This document shows, in pieces, positions 9,035-17,135 of a DNA stretch of 46,255 nt. The translations under genes were made by a program, and so were the position numbers. Where the stretch lies: NCBI GenBank assembly GCA_039630235.1, contig JBCNVI010000002.1, positions 240,376 to 286,630 of the forward strand, written 5' to 3'. The DNA comes from Candidatus Hydrothermales bacterium (GTDB lineage: Bacteria; Hydrothermota; Hydrothermia; Hydrothermales; JAJRUZ01). The notes below the pieces were generated by a model. It was not told the DNA's origin. It searched no databases and saw nothing but the letters and a program-made list of their open reading frames with translations. The stretch's first letter is position 1, and each line of letters opens with the position of its first letter.

Positions 9035-9036
9035 AA

Positions 9037-9402
9037 ATGTTAAAAATATTACGCTATCTGAGATTTTTCTTTTACTATTATCTTTATCCTTCTGATTCAG
9101 AGAAAAAAGTTTTGTATCTTTTGATTTTTATTATAATTGTGGGTGATCTTGGGGAAAAATTTTTAATTGAGAGAAAATCTGAGCCTAAGCTCATAAAAAT
9201 TGAAAAGATTGATTTTAATTTAGCGGATTTTGAGGATTTAATGAATTTACCTTCTATTGGACCGAGATTAGCTTCCAGGATAATTGAGTTTAGAAATCAA
9301 AGGGGTGAAATAAAAAAACCTGAGGAATTACTTGAAATAAAGGGATTAGGAGAAAAGAGACTTGAAATTATAAAAAAATACTTTAAGTTTCCTTCAGATT
9401 GA
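9037..9402 (+). CDS. Small membrane-anchored helix-hairpin-helix protein (ComEA-like)
   Basis: A 121-residue protein. One hydrophobic segment (about residues 24-37, VLYLLIFIIIVG) should anchor it in the inner membrane, followed by a linker and two helix-hairpin-helix motifs (about 58-117): FNLADFEDLMNLPSIGPRLA and PEELLEIKGLGEKRLEII. This is the ComEA DNA-receptor layout used in natural transformation, but helix-hairpin-helix proteins also act elsewhere, and no other competence gene is nearby. The start at 9037 is chosen because the membrane anchor follows directly and the TATAAT box sits 7 bp upstream; the frame extends further upstream into the divergent gene only as a shadow. Confidence 0.75.
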   Translation: MLKILRYLRFFFYYYLYPSDSEKKVLYLLIFIIIVGDLGEKFLIERKSEPKLIKIEKIDFNLADFEDLMNLPSIGPRLASRIIEFRNQRGEIKKPEELLEIKGLGEKRLEIIKKYFKFPSD

Positions 9403-10095
9403 TCGCTTGCAGGAATTTACAAAACTTTTAAAAAGTTTAAGAAATGCTTCGTTTTTATTAAATAAACGTTCAGGGTGAAATTGAACCCCAATAAAAAATG
9501 GATGTTTCTCACTTTCAATTGCCTCTATTACTCCATCATCAGCCTGAGCTGAAACTTTCAACTCCTTACCCAAATTTTTTATTGCTTGATGGTGAGAACT
9601 ATTAACCGTTAATTCTTCTATACCTAATATTTGGTATAGTTGACTATTTTTATAAACAGTTATCGAATGAACAGGCTTATCATATGGGGGTGGTTGCCTA
9701 TGTGTTATATCGGATTTTATATCCTGAATTAAGGTTCCTCCCATAGCTACATTCATAACCTGTAGTCCTCTACATATTCCAAGTAGAGGTCTTTTATTTT
9801 CAAAACATCTTTTGACTAGTTCTATTTCAAATTTATCTCTCTCAAGAACTACCTTTTCAACGTTCTCTAGCTCTTCACCATAAAAACTAGGATGAACATC
9901 TCCCCCACCCGACAGTAAAAATCCATCAAAAAAAGAGAAAATCTCCTCCTCTATGTTTTCTAGGTCTAAGTACGGAATGACCAGGGGAATCCCCCCTGCT
10001 TCCCTAATTGCTTCAATATATTTATTATTTAAAATATAATCATGTGATTCTTCAGAAAAACTCGGAGTTATTCCAATTAAGGGTCTTTTACTCAA
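9394..10095 (-). CDS. Class-I glutamine amidotransferase-like hydrolase (peptidase C26)
   Basis: A 233-residue enzyme of the gamma-glutamyl-gamma-aminobutyrate hydrolase type (PuuD-like, C26). It opens RPLIGITPSF, has the oxyanion region LLSGGGDVHP, the nucleophile in GICRGLQVMNVAMGG (Cys near residue 110), and the His-Glu pair in GVQFHPER (near 205). It probably cleaves gamma-glutamyl amides; the natural substrate is uncertain. TTG start. It lies 30 bp after hsp20 on the same strand and its 3' end overlaps the convergent comEA-like gene by 9 bp. Confidence 0.85.
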   Translation of the reverse strand: MSKRPLIGITPSFSEESHDYILNNKYIEAIREAGGIPLVIPYLDLENIEEEIFSFFDGFLLSGGGDVHPSFYGEELENVEKVVLERDKFEIELVKRCFENKRPLLGICRGLQVMNVAMGGTLIQDIKSDITHRQPPPYDKPVHSITVYKNSQLYQILGIEELTVNSSHHQAIKNLGKELKVSAQADDGVIEAIESEKHPFFIGVQFHPERLFNKNEAFLKLFKSFVNSCKRSI

Positions 10096-10125
10096 TAATT
10101 TTTTTCGATTTATTTATTAAACTAT

Positions 10126-10575
10126 TTATTCTTCAATTTCGATTTTAATCTCTTTCGGTTTTACTCTTTCGCTTTTAGGTACCTCAATTCTTAAGATACC
10201 ATCCTTATAAGTAGCTTTTGCTTTTTCAGGTTGAACTTCCTTAGGAAAAGGAATATATCTTTGGAACTTTCCGTAGCTTCTTTCGATCCTATGATAAGTT
10301 TTTCCCTTTTCTTCCCTCTCTCTTTTTCTCTCACCCGAGATAGTTACACCGTCTTCGTCTACGGTTATTTTAATATCCTCCTTTTTCATTCCTGGGATCT
10401 CAGCAGAAATTATAAAAGAATCCTCAGTTTCCTCAAGATCACAAGCTGGAACAAAAGTTTCCGTCTCTCCCAATAAATATCCTCTTCTTCCAAAAAACGT
10501 ATCAAAAAGCCTATCAATTTCTTCCCTCAAGGAGGATATTTCTTTGAAGGGATCCCACTTAATTATTTCTTTCAT
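10126..10575 (-). CDS. Hsp20/alpha-crystallin small heat-shock protein
   Basis: A 149-residue ATP-independent chaperone that holds unfolding proteins. The N-terminus MKEIIKWDPFKEISSLREEI is the common bacterial opening. The alpha-crystallin domain follows (about residues 40-135), containing PACDLEETEDSFIISAEIPG and the closing ATYKDGILRIEVPK (A-x-x-x-G-I-L motif). The tail IKIEIEE supplies an I-x-I motif for oligomer assembly. Start at 10575 rather than the longer frame because the domain opening begins there. An AT-rich TATATAAAT lies directly before the ATG, but spacing does not fit the leaderless pattern seen elsewhere. It lies 82 bp after rnr. Confidence 0.93.
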   Translation of the reverse strand: MKEIIKWDPFKEISSLREEIDRLFDTFFGRRGYLLGETETFVPACDLEETEDSFIISAEIPGMKKEDIKITVDEDGVTISGERKREREEKGKTYHRIERSYGKFQRYIPFPKEVQPEKAKATYKDGILRIEVPKSERVKPKEIKIEIEE

Positions 10576-10657
10576 ATTTATATAGCTTAAATCCTCTGAC
10601 AGGGATTTGAACCTCAAAATTTTATTAAAGAAATTTTATGAAATAATACATTTTTTT

Positions 10658-12547
10658 TTAAGGTTTTTCAAGCTTAAGAAAAACTAAGTGTAATTTCTTT
10701 TTGAAAATGTCAACTCTATTAATTAAGACTGATGCATAGTCTCCTATAGAGATTTTCTTGCCTCCTTTAAGGAAGATAGCCTCCTTTTCAAGGTCAAAAC
10801 GTGTTTTATAGGGGAGAAAACCTTTCTCAACAAAACCTTCAAAATAAAATTCAGGAATATAAACAAAAAAGCCATTATTTTTTATTTCTGTTATAATTCC
10901 CTTTGTTTTATATCCAATATATTTTTTTATATGTTCAAGTATTTTCATATCCACAAGATCCCATTCTGCCCTTTGAGCGATTCTTTCTGTTTCGGAGGCT
11001 CTCTCTGCAATTTCCCAGAGTCTTTCCTCATCCGGATACATATCTTTTGCATTCCTATAAGCTAGGCTTAAAAGGTTATGATTTGTTAGATCAGCTAACC
11101 TCCTTATAGGTGATGTAAAGTGAGTATAGAAAGGTAGTTGAAGACCAAAATGTCCAATATTACTAGGAGAGTACCTTGCTTGTTTCATTGCCTTTAAGAT
11201 CCTTTTAATTACTATTATTTCCTTCTCGCTCCCTTTAACCGCATCTATTATATCAAGTATACTCTTTATATCAAACTCCTCTTTTTTTAGTATTTTTCTA
11301 TATTTTTCTTCTCTAAGTATCATACTTAAACTTTTTTTCAAATCTTTTATCTTTTTTTCATCTGGGTCTTCGTGGATTCTATAAATAAATGGCAATTTTT
11401 TCTGATGGAAAAATTTAGCTACAGCAAAGTTTGCAATAATCATGCATTCTTCAATTAGGGAATGTGTGAATACTGCCTTTTCAAAACGAATAAGTTCTAC
11501 CTTTCCGTCTTCACCAAAGAGTATCTCTGGCTCAGGTATATCAAAATCAAGAGACAACCTTTTTTTTCTTTTATCTTTTAATATTTTCGAAATCTCTTCG
11601 GCTACCTTTAAAGAATTTAAGATTTCCTCATCTGAAATTTTTATCTTACCTTCTAATACATCTTGAGCTTCTTCGTAGTTAAATCTTTTCTTGGATTTTA
11701 TTATAGAATCATAAAAATCAAATCTTTTTATTTTTCCCTTCTTATCGAGAGAGATATGGACAGTTTTGCAAAGCCTGATTTTTCCGGGTTGAAGAGAACA
11801 AAACTTTTCAGATAATTCCTTTGGTAACATATGTATTACTCTATCTAAAAGATAATAACTTGTGCCTCTTTCAAAGACCTCTTTAAAAATTTCTGATTCA
11901 AAAGGAACAAAAAAGGAGACATCTGCTATGTGAACATAAAGTTCATACCCCTCTTTGCTTTTTATGGCACTTATCGCGTCATCAAAGTCTTTAGCGTTAT
12001 AAGGGTCAATTGTAAAAGTTGGTAAATTTCTGAAATCCTTTCTCTTATTAATTTCATCTTTTATAATTCTTTTTAGCTCTTTTTCATTGAAAAATTTTTC
12101 TTTATACTCTTCGGGTAAATCATATAAGTTTTTAACTAAATTGAAAATTGTTTCGGTATCTTCTGGTGATCCAAGGTCTTTTATTTTTTTTGCTGTTCCC
12201 TTCTCTGTGAGAACAAAAGTTACTTTATTTCCTGAGGGAATTTCTTTTACACTTTCAGCTGGAATAATCATTCCACCAATTTTTTCATCGTCTGGTTCAA
12301 TAAAAACATTTCTATTTTTTTTCCAAAGTGTACCTGAATATATTTTTTCAGCTCTTTTTATTATTTCTAAAACTTCGCCTTTAGGTTTTGATTTAAAGGG
12401 TTTTCTGACTAAAACTTTCACAATGTCTCCATCTTTAGCTCCACCTAACTTATTTTTTGGTATAAATATATCTTTTCCATCTTTCACAATAAGAAATCCA
12501 TATCCTTGCTTTTTAACCTCAAGTTTACCAATAAGAAATTTTTTCAT
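10658..12547 (-). CDS. rnr: Ribonuclease R family 3'-5' exoribonuclease
   Basis: A 629-residue processive exoribonuclease that degrades structured RNA. A cold-shock-like domain (about residues 1-65) is followed by the RNB catalytic domain with IDPYNAKDFDDA (the acidic metal site near residue 185) and PFYTHFTSPIRRLADL (near 470), then a C-terminal S1 domain (about 550-625) starting TKGIITEIKNNGFFVYIP. It is shorter than E. coli RNase R (813) because N- and C-terminal extensions are missing, as in many thermophiles. Divergent from purH over 22 bp. Confidence 0.93.
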   Translation of the reverse strand: MKKFLIGKLEVKKQGYGFLIVKDGKDIFIPKNKLGGAKDGDIVKVLVRKPFKSKPKGEVLEIIKRAEKIYSGTLWKKNRNVFIEPDDEKIGGMIIPAESVKEIPSGNKVTFVLTEKGTAKKIKDLGSPEDTETIFNLVKNLYDLPEEYKEKFFNEKELKRIIKDEINKRKDFRNLPTFTIDPYNAKDFDDAISAIKSKEGYELYVHIADVSFFVPFESEIFKEVFERGTSYYLLDRVIHMLPKELSEKFCSLQPGKIRLCKTVHISLDKKGKIKRFDFYDSIIKSKKRFNYEEAQDVLEGKIKISDEEILNSLKVAEEISKILKDKRKKRLSLDFDIPEPEILFGEDGKVELIRFEKAVFTHSLIEECMIIANFAVAKFFHQKKLPFIYRIHEDPDEKKIKDLKKSLSMILREEKYRKILKKEEFDIKSILDIIDAVKGSEKEIIVIKRILKAMKQARYSPSNIGHFGLQLPFYTHFTSPIRRLADLTNHNLLSLAYRNAKDMYPDEERLWEIAERASETERIAQRAEWDLVDMKILEHIKKYIGYKTKGIITEIKNNGFFVYIPEFYFEGFVEKGFLPYKTRFDLEKEAIFLKGGKKISIGDYASVLINRVDIFKKKLHLVFLKLEKP

Positions 12548-12554
12548 TATTTAT

Positions 12555-12560
12555 TTTATA
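12555..12560 (-). promoter_or_regulatory. -10 box of rnr (leaderless type)
   Basis: TATAAA on the minus strand, 7 bp before the rnr ATG at 12547. It shares bases with the purH -10 box on the other strand. Confidence 0.5.
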
Positions 12561-12562
12561 AT
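12557..12562 (+). promoter_or_regulatory. -10 box of purH (leaderless type)
   Basis: TATAAT, 7 bp before the purH ATG at 12570, no SD. The -10 boxes of purH and rnr overlap within a 22-bp intergenic space, so RNA polymerase can hardly use both at once. Confidence 0.55.
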
Positions 12563-12569
12563 TTTCATT

Positions 12570-14036
12570 ATGAAAAAAGCACTTATTTCTGTTTATGATA
12601 AGTCTAAATTAGAGATAATTTCTAAGTTTCTAATTGAAAAAAATTTTGAAATATATGCTACGTCTGGTACAAAAAAATATCTTGAAGAAAAGGGTTTAAC
12701 TGTGAAAGGACTGGATGATCTTGGAATAGAAACTGAGGGTCTTGCTCAAGGAAGAATAAAAACACTTCACCCTTTAATTTTACAAAAAATACTTGATAAA
12801 GAAGAGGAAGTCTTTGAAGTAGTGATTGTTAATTTTTATCCTTTCTACGAAAAATTAAAAGAAGCAAAGTCAGAAGAAGAAATTTTTGAGTTTATTGATA
12901 TTGGGGGAGTGAACTTAGTAAGGGCTGCTTGCAAAAATATACAAAGGGTAATTCCTATAGTTGATCCTTCTGATTATGAGATCTTTATTGAGAAATATGA
13001 AAAGGGGATCACGTTAAACGATAGATTTATCTTTGCTTCTAAGGCCTTTGAATATATAACTTTTTATGATGTCACAATTTCAGAGTTCTTTAGGAGGAAA
13101 GCAGGTAATATTATTCCTGATTATCTGACTTTAGCTGGAAAGAAAGTATATGAGTTACGCTATGGTGAAAATCCACAACAATTTGGTGTTGTTTTTGGCA
13201 GAGAGTTTATTGAACCACTTCAAGGGAAAAAGCTTTCCTATAACAATTTACTTGATGTGGAGACAGCTTTTTTATGTGTTTCGGAGTTTGAGGAGCCTAC
13301 TTGTGTTATTGTAAAGCATGCATCACCTTGTGGAGTTGCCTGTGGTGAAAGTCCTGATGAAGCCTTTGAAAGGGCCTATCTTTCAGATCCAGAATCTTCC
13401 TTTGGTGGCGTTTTGGCATTTAATACTCCCGTTGATAAGGCAACTTGTGAAAGGATTTTATCTGGTTTTTTTGAGATAGTTGTCGCTCCCTCTTTCGAAG
13501 AGGGGGTCCTGGATATGTTTAAGGGAAAAAAGAATTTAAGAGTCATAGATTCAAGTAAACTTTACGTTCCTGATTATGAGATAAAAAGTGTTTTTTCCTA
13601 TATTCTTTATCAAAATAGGATGAAGGGTACGGCTCCGCCTAGTAGGTGGGAGCTAAAAACAAAGAAGAAGGCTTCTAGTTCTGAGTTAGAGGACCTATTC
13701 TTCGCCTTAAAGGTTGTTAAGTACGCAAAGTCAAATGCCATATGTATTGCTAAGGCAAAAAGGACCTTAGGTATCGGTTCAGGGCAGCCGTCAAGGATAA
13801 GGGCACTAGAGATAGCGGTCTCAAAGGCAAAATCTTTTGGACTTTCTACAGTCGGTGCAGTTTTGGCATCTGATGGTTTTTTCCCCTTCAGAGACTCAAT
13901 TGATAAGGCTTACGAAGAGGGTATTGTAGCAGTTGTTTCTCCATGTGGTTCTATAAGAGATGAAGAAGTAGTTAGAGCTGCTGAGGAAAATGGTATTGCC
14001 CTTTATTTTATTAAAGAGAGGTATTTTAGACATTAA
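12570..14036 (+). CDS. purH: Bifunctional AICAR formyltransferase/IMP cyclohydrolase
   Basis: Catalyses the last two steps of purine synthesis. The N-terminal IMP cyclohydrolase (MGS-like) domain begins MKKALISVYDKSKLEII and has YATSGTKKYLEEKG, GRIKTLHP and DIGGVNLVRAACKN. The formyltransferase domain has RYGENPQQ, SYNNLLDVETAF, KHASPCGVACG (catalytic Lys-His) and the ending SIRDEEVVRAA...RYFRH. At 488 residues it is shorter than the E. coli enzyme (529): the segment after TLHP that normally reads HGGIL and onward is cut by about a dozen residues, as in the short Thermotoga-type enzymes. The frame is open far upstream, but 12570 is the true start because the domain begins there and an upstream extension would be antisense to rnr. 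Confidence 0.96.
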   Translation: MKKALISVYDKSKLEIISKFLIEKNFEIYATSGTKKYLEEKGLTVKGLDDLGIETEGLAQGRIKTLHPLILQKILDKEEEVFEVVIVNFYPFYEKLKEAKSEEEIFEFIDIGGVNLVRAACKNIQRVIPIVDPSDYEIFIEKYEKGITLNDRFIFASKAFEYITFYDVTISEFFRRKAGNIIPDYLTLAGKKVYELRYGENPQQFGVVFGREFIEPLQGKKLSYNNLLDVETAFLCVSEFEEPTCVIVKHASPCGVACGESPDEAFERAYLSDPESSFGGVLAFNTPVDKATCERILSGFFEIVVAPSFEEGVLDMFKGKKNLRVIDSSKLYVPDYEIKSVFSYILYQNRMKGTAPPSRWELKTKKKASSSELEDLFFALKVVKYAKSNAICIAKAKRTLGIGSGQPSRIRALEIAVSKAKSFGLSTVGAVLASDGFFPFRDSIDKAYEEGIVAVVSPCGSIRDEEVVRAAEENGIALYFIKERYFRH

Positions 14037-14676
14037 AATAGAAAAGATCGTCTATCCTCCCCTTCAAGTTAATACTTATATTGTTTTTGATAAGGAGGGA
14101 AATTCAGTAATCATTGATCCCGGTGGGGATTTTAAGCCAATAAGAAAAATTTTAGAGAAAAATAATATAAAAATAAAAGCTATTTTAATAACGCATTCTC
14201 ACTTTGATCATGTGCTTGGAGTTTCCTATATAGAAAATATAGTTTCGATTCCTCTTTATGTTCCCTTAGGTGATAAAAGTCTTTATTATTCTGCAAGGGA
14301 TTTTACGAAAAACTTTTTAGGTTTTGATCCAGGTGAATTTAAAGAACCTGATTTTTGGTTAAAGGGAGGAGAAAATTTAAATTTTGGAAGTCTCGAAGTT
14401 GATGTTTATAGCACTCCTGGTCATACACCCGGACATGTAATTTATGTGATTAACAGAAAGATCTTTACTGGTGACCTTATATTTTCTGGAAGTATAGGGA
14501 GAACCGATTTTCCCGAAAGCAGTTTTGAAGATATGAAAAAATCAATCTTGTATGTTATTAATAATTTTTCAGACGATTTTGAAGTTTATCCTGGTCACGG
14601 TCCAAAAACAACTATTGGTATAGAAAAGAGACAAAATTACTATATAATTCAAATTCAAAAACAAGTCTCAATATAA
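14032..14676 (+). CDS. MBL-fold hydrolase, glyoxalase II-like, probable AUU start
   Basis: A metallo-beta-lactamase fold protein. Metal ligands are in THSHFDHVLG (near residue 57), TPGHTPGHVIYV, FTGDLIFSGSIGRTDFP and PGHGPKTTIG, all in the order of glyoxalase II-like hydrolases. Such proteins hydrolyse thioesters such as S-lactoylglutathione or related compounds; the substrate here is unknown. The expected N-terminus is (M)KIEKIVYPPLQVNTYIV, whose first codon is ATT at 14032, overlapping the purH stop (ATTAA) and lying 10 bp after GAGAGG. The nearest standard start, ATG 13990, would add 14 unlikely residues and overlap purH by 47 bp. The end overlaps the convergent gene by 22 bp. Confidence 0.85.
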   Translation: MKIEKIVYPPLQVNTYIVFDKEGNSVIIDPGGDFKPIRKILEKNNIKIKAILITHSHFDHVLGVSYIENIVSIPLYVPLGDKSLYYSARDFTKNFLGFDPGEFKEPDFWLKGGENLNFGSLEVDVYSTPGHTPGHVIYVINRKIFTGDLIFSGSIGRTDFPESSFEDMKKSILYVINNFSDDFEVYPGHGPKTTIGIEKRQNYYIIQIQKQVSI

Positions 14677-15659
14677 TTTTTTGATAGTAAAAATAGTTTT
14701 CTACTTTTTTCTATTATTTTATCCTTATTTTTAACAGCAGGATCTTTTAGAAGAAATCCAGTAACCTTTGCTCTTACATAAGCTCTATACGATAAATAAA
14801 AGTAGTAGAGCGGTTTTATTTCATCAAAGTTCTCACCTGTTTTATTAAGCCATCCCCTTATAAACTCCTCCCCAAGATCACTTCTGTCCATACTGTCTAA
14901 TTCCATTTTTAAAAATACTGCATCAAGTAAAATGTCTCCGAATCTAAATCTTTCATTAAACTCTATACAATCTATTATTCTTATTTTGTTTTCAAAAAAG
15001 GTAACATGTTCAAGTCTGATATCTCCATGGCAATCCTTAATTTTTCCCCCCTTTACTCTTTTTAACATCAAATCATAATATTTTTGATAAAATCTTTCTG
15101 TTTTTTCTCTAATAAATTGAAAATCACTTTTTTTAATGAGATATTCTTCAAAATCTTTAGTTTGTTCAAAGTTTTCATCTGTGTTCACCTTAAAATTTTC
15201 TGGTTTTCCAAATTCGCTTATTTTCTCGTCGCTTTGAGCACTAAGGTGAAATTCCCCTAGAAATTCTCCAACTTTATACATATCTTCCTTTTTAACTAAA
15301 TTATTTTCGACTCTATAGGATAAAAGGGTCTCTTCAGGAATTTTTTTCATCTTAACAAGGTACTCAACTGGTTTTCCCCTATTGAAAAAAAGTTTATCAT
15401 TTTCTTCTCCTATATAAACTGTTCCAAGGTATATTCCTTCAGCCATTCTTCTGTTGAGTTCTACTTCTTTTTCGCAAAAGTATTTTCTTTTTGAAAGATC
15501 TGTGTAATCAAGGAAGCCAAAATTTACTGATTTTTTCATTTTATAGGCAAATTCAGATGTTAAAAAGACTATTGATATATGAGTTTCTATTTTTTTCACA
15601 TAGTCTGTTTTTTCTTCGTAATTTTTTGGATTTTCGAGAAATTCTATAATTTTATTCAT
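14655..15659 (-). CDS. Aminoglycoside phosphotransferase-fold kinase (COG2187 type)
   Basis: A 334-residue protein with the APH kinase fold. The N-terminal lobe has SEFAYKMKKSVNFGFLDY, with the ATP-binding Lys in AYKMKK. The catalytic loop reads DCHGDIRLEHV (near residue 213) and the metal-binding Asp lies in RIIDCIEFNERFRFGD. These are the hallmarks of COG2187. Many relatives carry a C-terminal AAA ATPase domain, which is absent here. Substrate unknown; resistance is unlikely given the housekeeping setting. Last gene of the seven-gene operon; start overlaps the DUF4837 gene by 8 bp. Confidence 0.82.
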   Translation of the reverse strand: MNKIIEFLENPKNYEEKTDYVKKIETHISIVFLTSEFAYKMKKSVNFGFLDYTDLSKRKYFCEKEVELNRRMAEGIYLGTVYIGEENDKLFFNRGKPVEYLVKMKKIPEETLLSYRVENNLVKKEDMYKVGEFLGEFHLSAQSDEKISEFGKPENFKVNTDENFEQTKDFEEYLIKKSDFQFIREKTERFYQKYYDLMLKRVKGGKIKDCHGDIRLEHVTFFENKIRIIDCIEFNERFRFGDILLDAVFLKMELDSMDRSDLGEEFIRGWLNKTGENFDEIKPLYYFYLSYRAYVRAKVTGFLLKDPAVKNKDKIIEKSRKLFLLSKNYIETCF

Positions 15660-16596
15660 CTCCTATATTAAAAGCCCAAGATTCCATAATTTTTAAAAAT
15701 TTAAGTTTATTTTTTCTTGGTTCATAAATTCCAATATCAATAAAGTAAGTTGTCCCATTTTTTTCAAAAATTAGGGATTCAAATCCGCCCCCTACTTTTA
15801 AGTTGAGGTTTCCCCAGGCACCTGTAATGTATAAAGCTTTTTTCCCCCCTAAATTTAGGTATTTGTAATTCACAAAGCCTACTAGAACTGAATCCCCAGC
15901 ATATACCTCTTTTGCTATTTTGTTTCTAAGCTCTATTATCTCCTCCGGTACTAAATTCACTTTTGAGTCAATTTTCCAAAACATAACAAATCTATCAGGA
16001 TAGTTTATGTTAAAAATTATGTAATTATCTCCCTCTTTAAACACTCTGTAACCGTTTGGTATTTTTACCTTAAGCCCAATCTTTTTAAATACCTTTTCGG
16101 AAAACTCTTTTCTTTCTCCAGGAAAGTATGCAATCTTTCTCAGGTCGTCCATAACTTTGTGATAGAAAGTGTTAAAAATTAACTCCTTTTGTCTTGAAAT
16201 AATGCTTAGAACTTCTTCCTCCTTTTCTCCATATATTGCTATCATAAATGACCCCCTTAGGAAAGGGTCGCTTTTAAAGTACAATCCACTTTCTTTTATA
16301 TCTCTAAAAATTTCCTTAAATAACTTAAAATTATCAGAGCAAGGAGTTGCTAGTATTATGTAATTTTTGTATAAAAATTTGTCTTTTTTTTCAAGTGAGT
16401 CTATATCAATAATATCAAAAATTTTTTCTTCTCTTGGAGTAAACTGTACAATCTCTAAGTTTCTTTTGATTAAATTTTTTGCTCTTTTTAAGTTTCCTGA
16501 AGAAAGTATAATCGTGTTATATTCACCCTTAAAGTATATCGAATCTTCATAAATACAACTTAAAAATAGGGCAAAAAAAGTAATAAGTTTTTTCAA
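15652..16596 (-). CDS. DUF4837-like lipoprotein
   Basis: A 314-residue protein starting KKLITFFALFLSCIYEDS, with a lipobox-like LFLSC around residue 14, so it is probably a lipoprotein processed after Lgt action. The two-part body (about residues 25-170 and 180-310), with the pattern SSGNLKRAKNL and ISRQKELIFNTF, resembles DUF4837, a family of unknown function found mostly in Bacteroidetes lipoproteins. The match is from memory of the pattern and needs a profile search. TTG start, 8 bp after GAGAGG and overlapping the stop of the NYN gene (TTGA). Confidence 0.65.
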   Translation of the reverse strand: MKKLITFFALFLSCIYEDSIYFKGEYNTIILSSGNLKRAKNLIKRNLEIVQFTPREEKIFDIIDIDSLEKKDKFLYKNYIILATPCSDNFKLFKEIFRDIKESGLYFKSDPFLRGSFMIAIYGEKEEEVLSIISRQKELIFNTFYHKVMDDLRKIAYFPGERKEFSEKVFKKIGLKVKIPNGYRVFKEGDNYIIFNINYPDRFVMFWKIDSKVNLVPEEIIELRNKIAKEVYAGDSVLVGFVNYKYLNLGGKKALYITGAWGNLNLKVGGGFESLIFEKNGTTYFIDIGIYEPRKNKLKFLKIMESWAFNIGDE

Positions 16597-17135
16597 TAAA
16601 TTTCCTCTCTTTTTACTGATTCATAAGAATCATCCTGAGAGAAGGTTCTAGGTATCACTGTATCTTCTATTTCGTTTAGGTTGTAATATTCATCAGAAAC
16701 TCTTATTAATTCAAGGGAGGTAGCTCCTTTCATAGGTCCAATTGTTATTACTCTACGACCAGCTCTATTTAATTCTTCTACAAGTGGGACAAAGTCTCCG
16801 TCGCCCGTTACAAGTATAATTGTGTCTAAATACTTTGATGCCTTGATAATTTCAAGACACATTTCAAGATCCATATTTGCCTTTAATGATCCATCTGGGA
16901 GATACTTTATAGATTTTGTGACGACTCTGTAGCCCATAAGTGCAAGTGCATCTATAAGTCTTTTTCTATGTTGATCTTCTGGATTATAGGGGACAAAGCA
17001 AACAGCCTTAAAGGGCTCTCCGTACCTGTTTTTTATAAACTCAAGTAATTTATCATATCTTACAGTTTGATTATACTTTTCAAATGTTGCTTGTAAATTT
17101 TGGACATCAATATATATACCAAATTTTTTATTCAT
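16593..17135 (-). CDS. NYN-domain (LabA/DUF88-type) protein
   Basis: A 180-residue protein with a PIN-like NYN nuclease fold. Acidic active-site residues are visible in GIYIDVQNLQ (near residue 10), KANMDLEMCLEI (near 90) and VTGDGDFVPLVEELNRAG (near 110). These proteins are believed to act on RNA, though the target here is unknown. A clear SD (AAAGGAG) precedes the ATG. It overlaps mazG by 8 bp and the DUF4837 gene by 4 bp, so it is translated within the operon. A tail of about 25 residues is polar and probably disordered. Confidence 0.9.
   Translation of the reverse strand: MNKKFGIYIDVQNLQATFEKYNQTVRYDKLLEFIKNRYGEPFKAVCFVPYNPEDQHRKRLIDALALMGYRVVTKSIKYLPDGSLKANMDLEMCLEIIKASKYLDTIILVTGDGDFVPLVEELNRAGRRVITIGPMKGATSLELIRVSDEYYNLNEIEDTVIPRTFSQDDSYESVKREEIY

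Noticed and set aside
10590-10620. tRNA T-arm-like sequence GGTTCAAATCCCTG on the minus strand, near the head of hsp20
   Set aside because: No matching acceptor, D or anticodon arms, and the flanking stem does not pair. Probably chance.
12087-12569. Long upstream extension of the purH reading frame
   Set aside because: It lies antisense to rnr, has a composition unlike a real protein, and PurH begins naturally at 12570.
14655-15659. Antibiotic-resistance aminoglycoside kinase
   Set aside because: The APH fold is shared by many metabolic kinases; the COG2187-type motifs and housekeeping operon argue against resistance.
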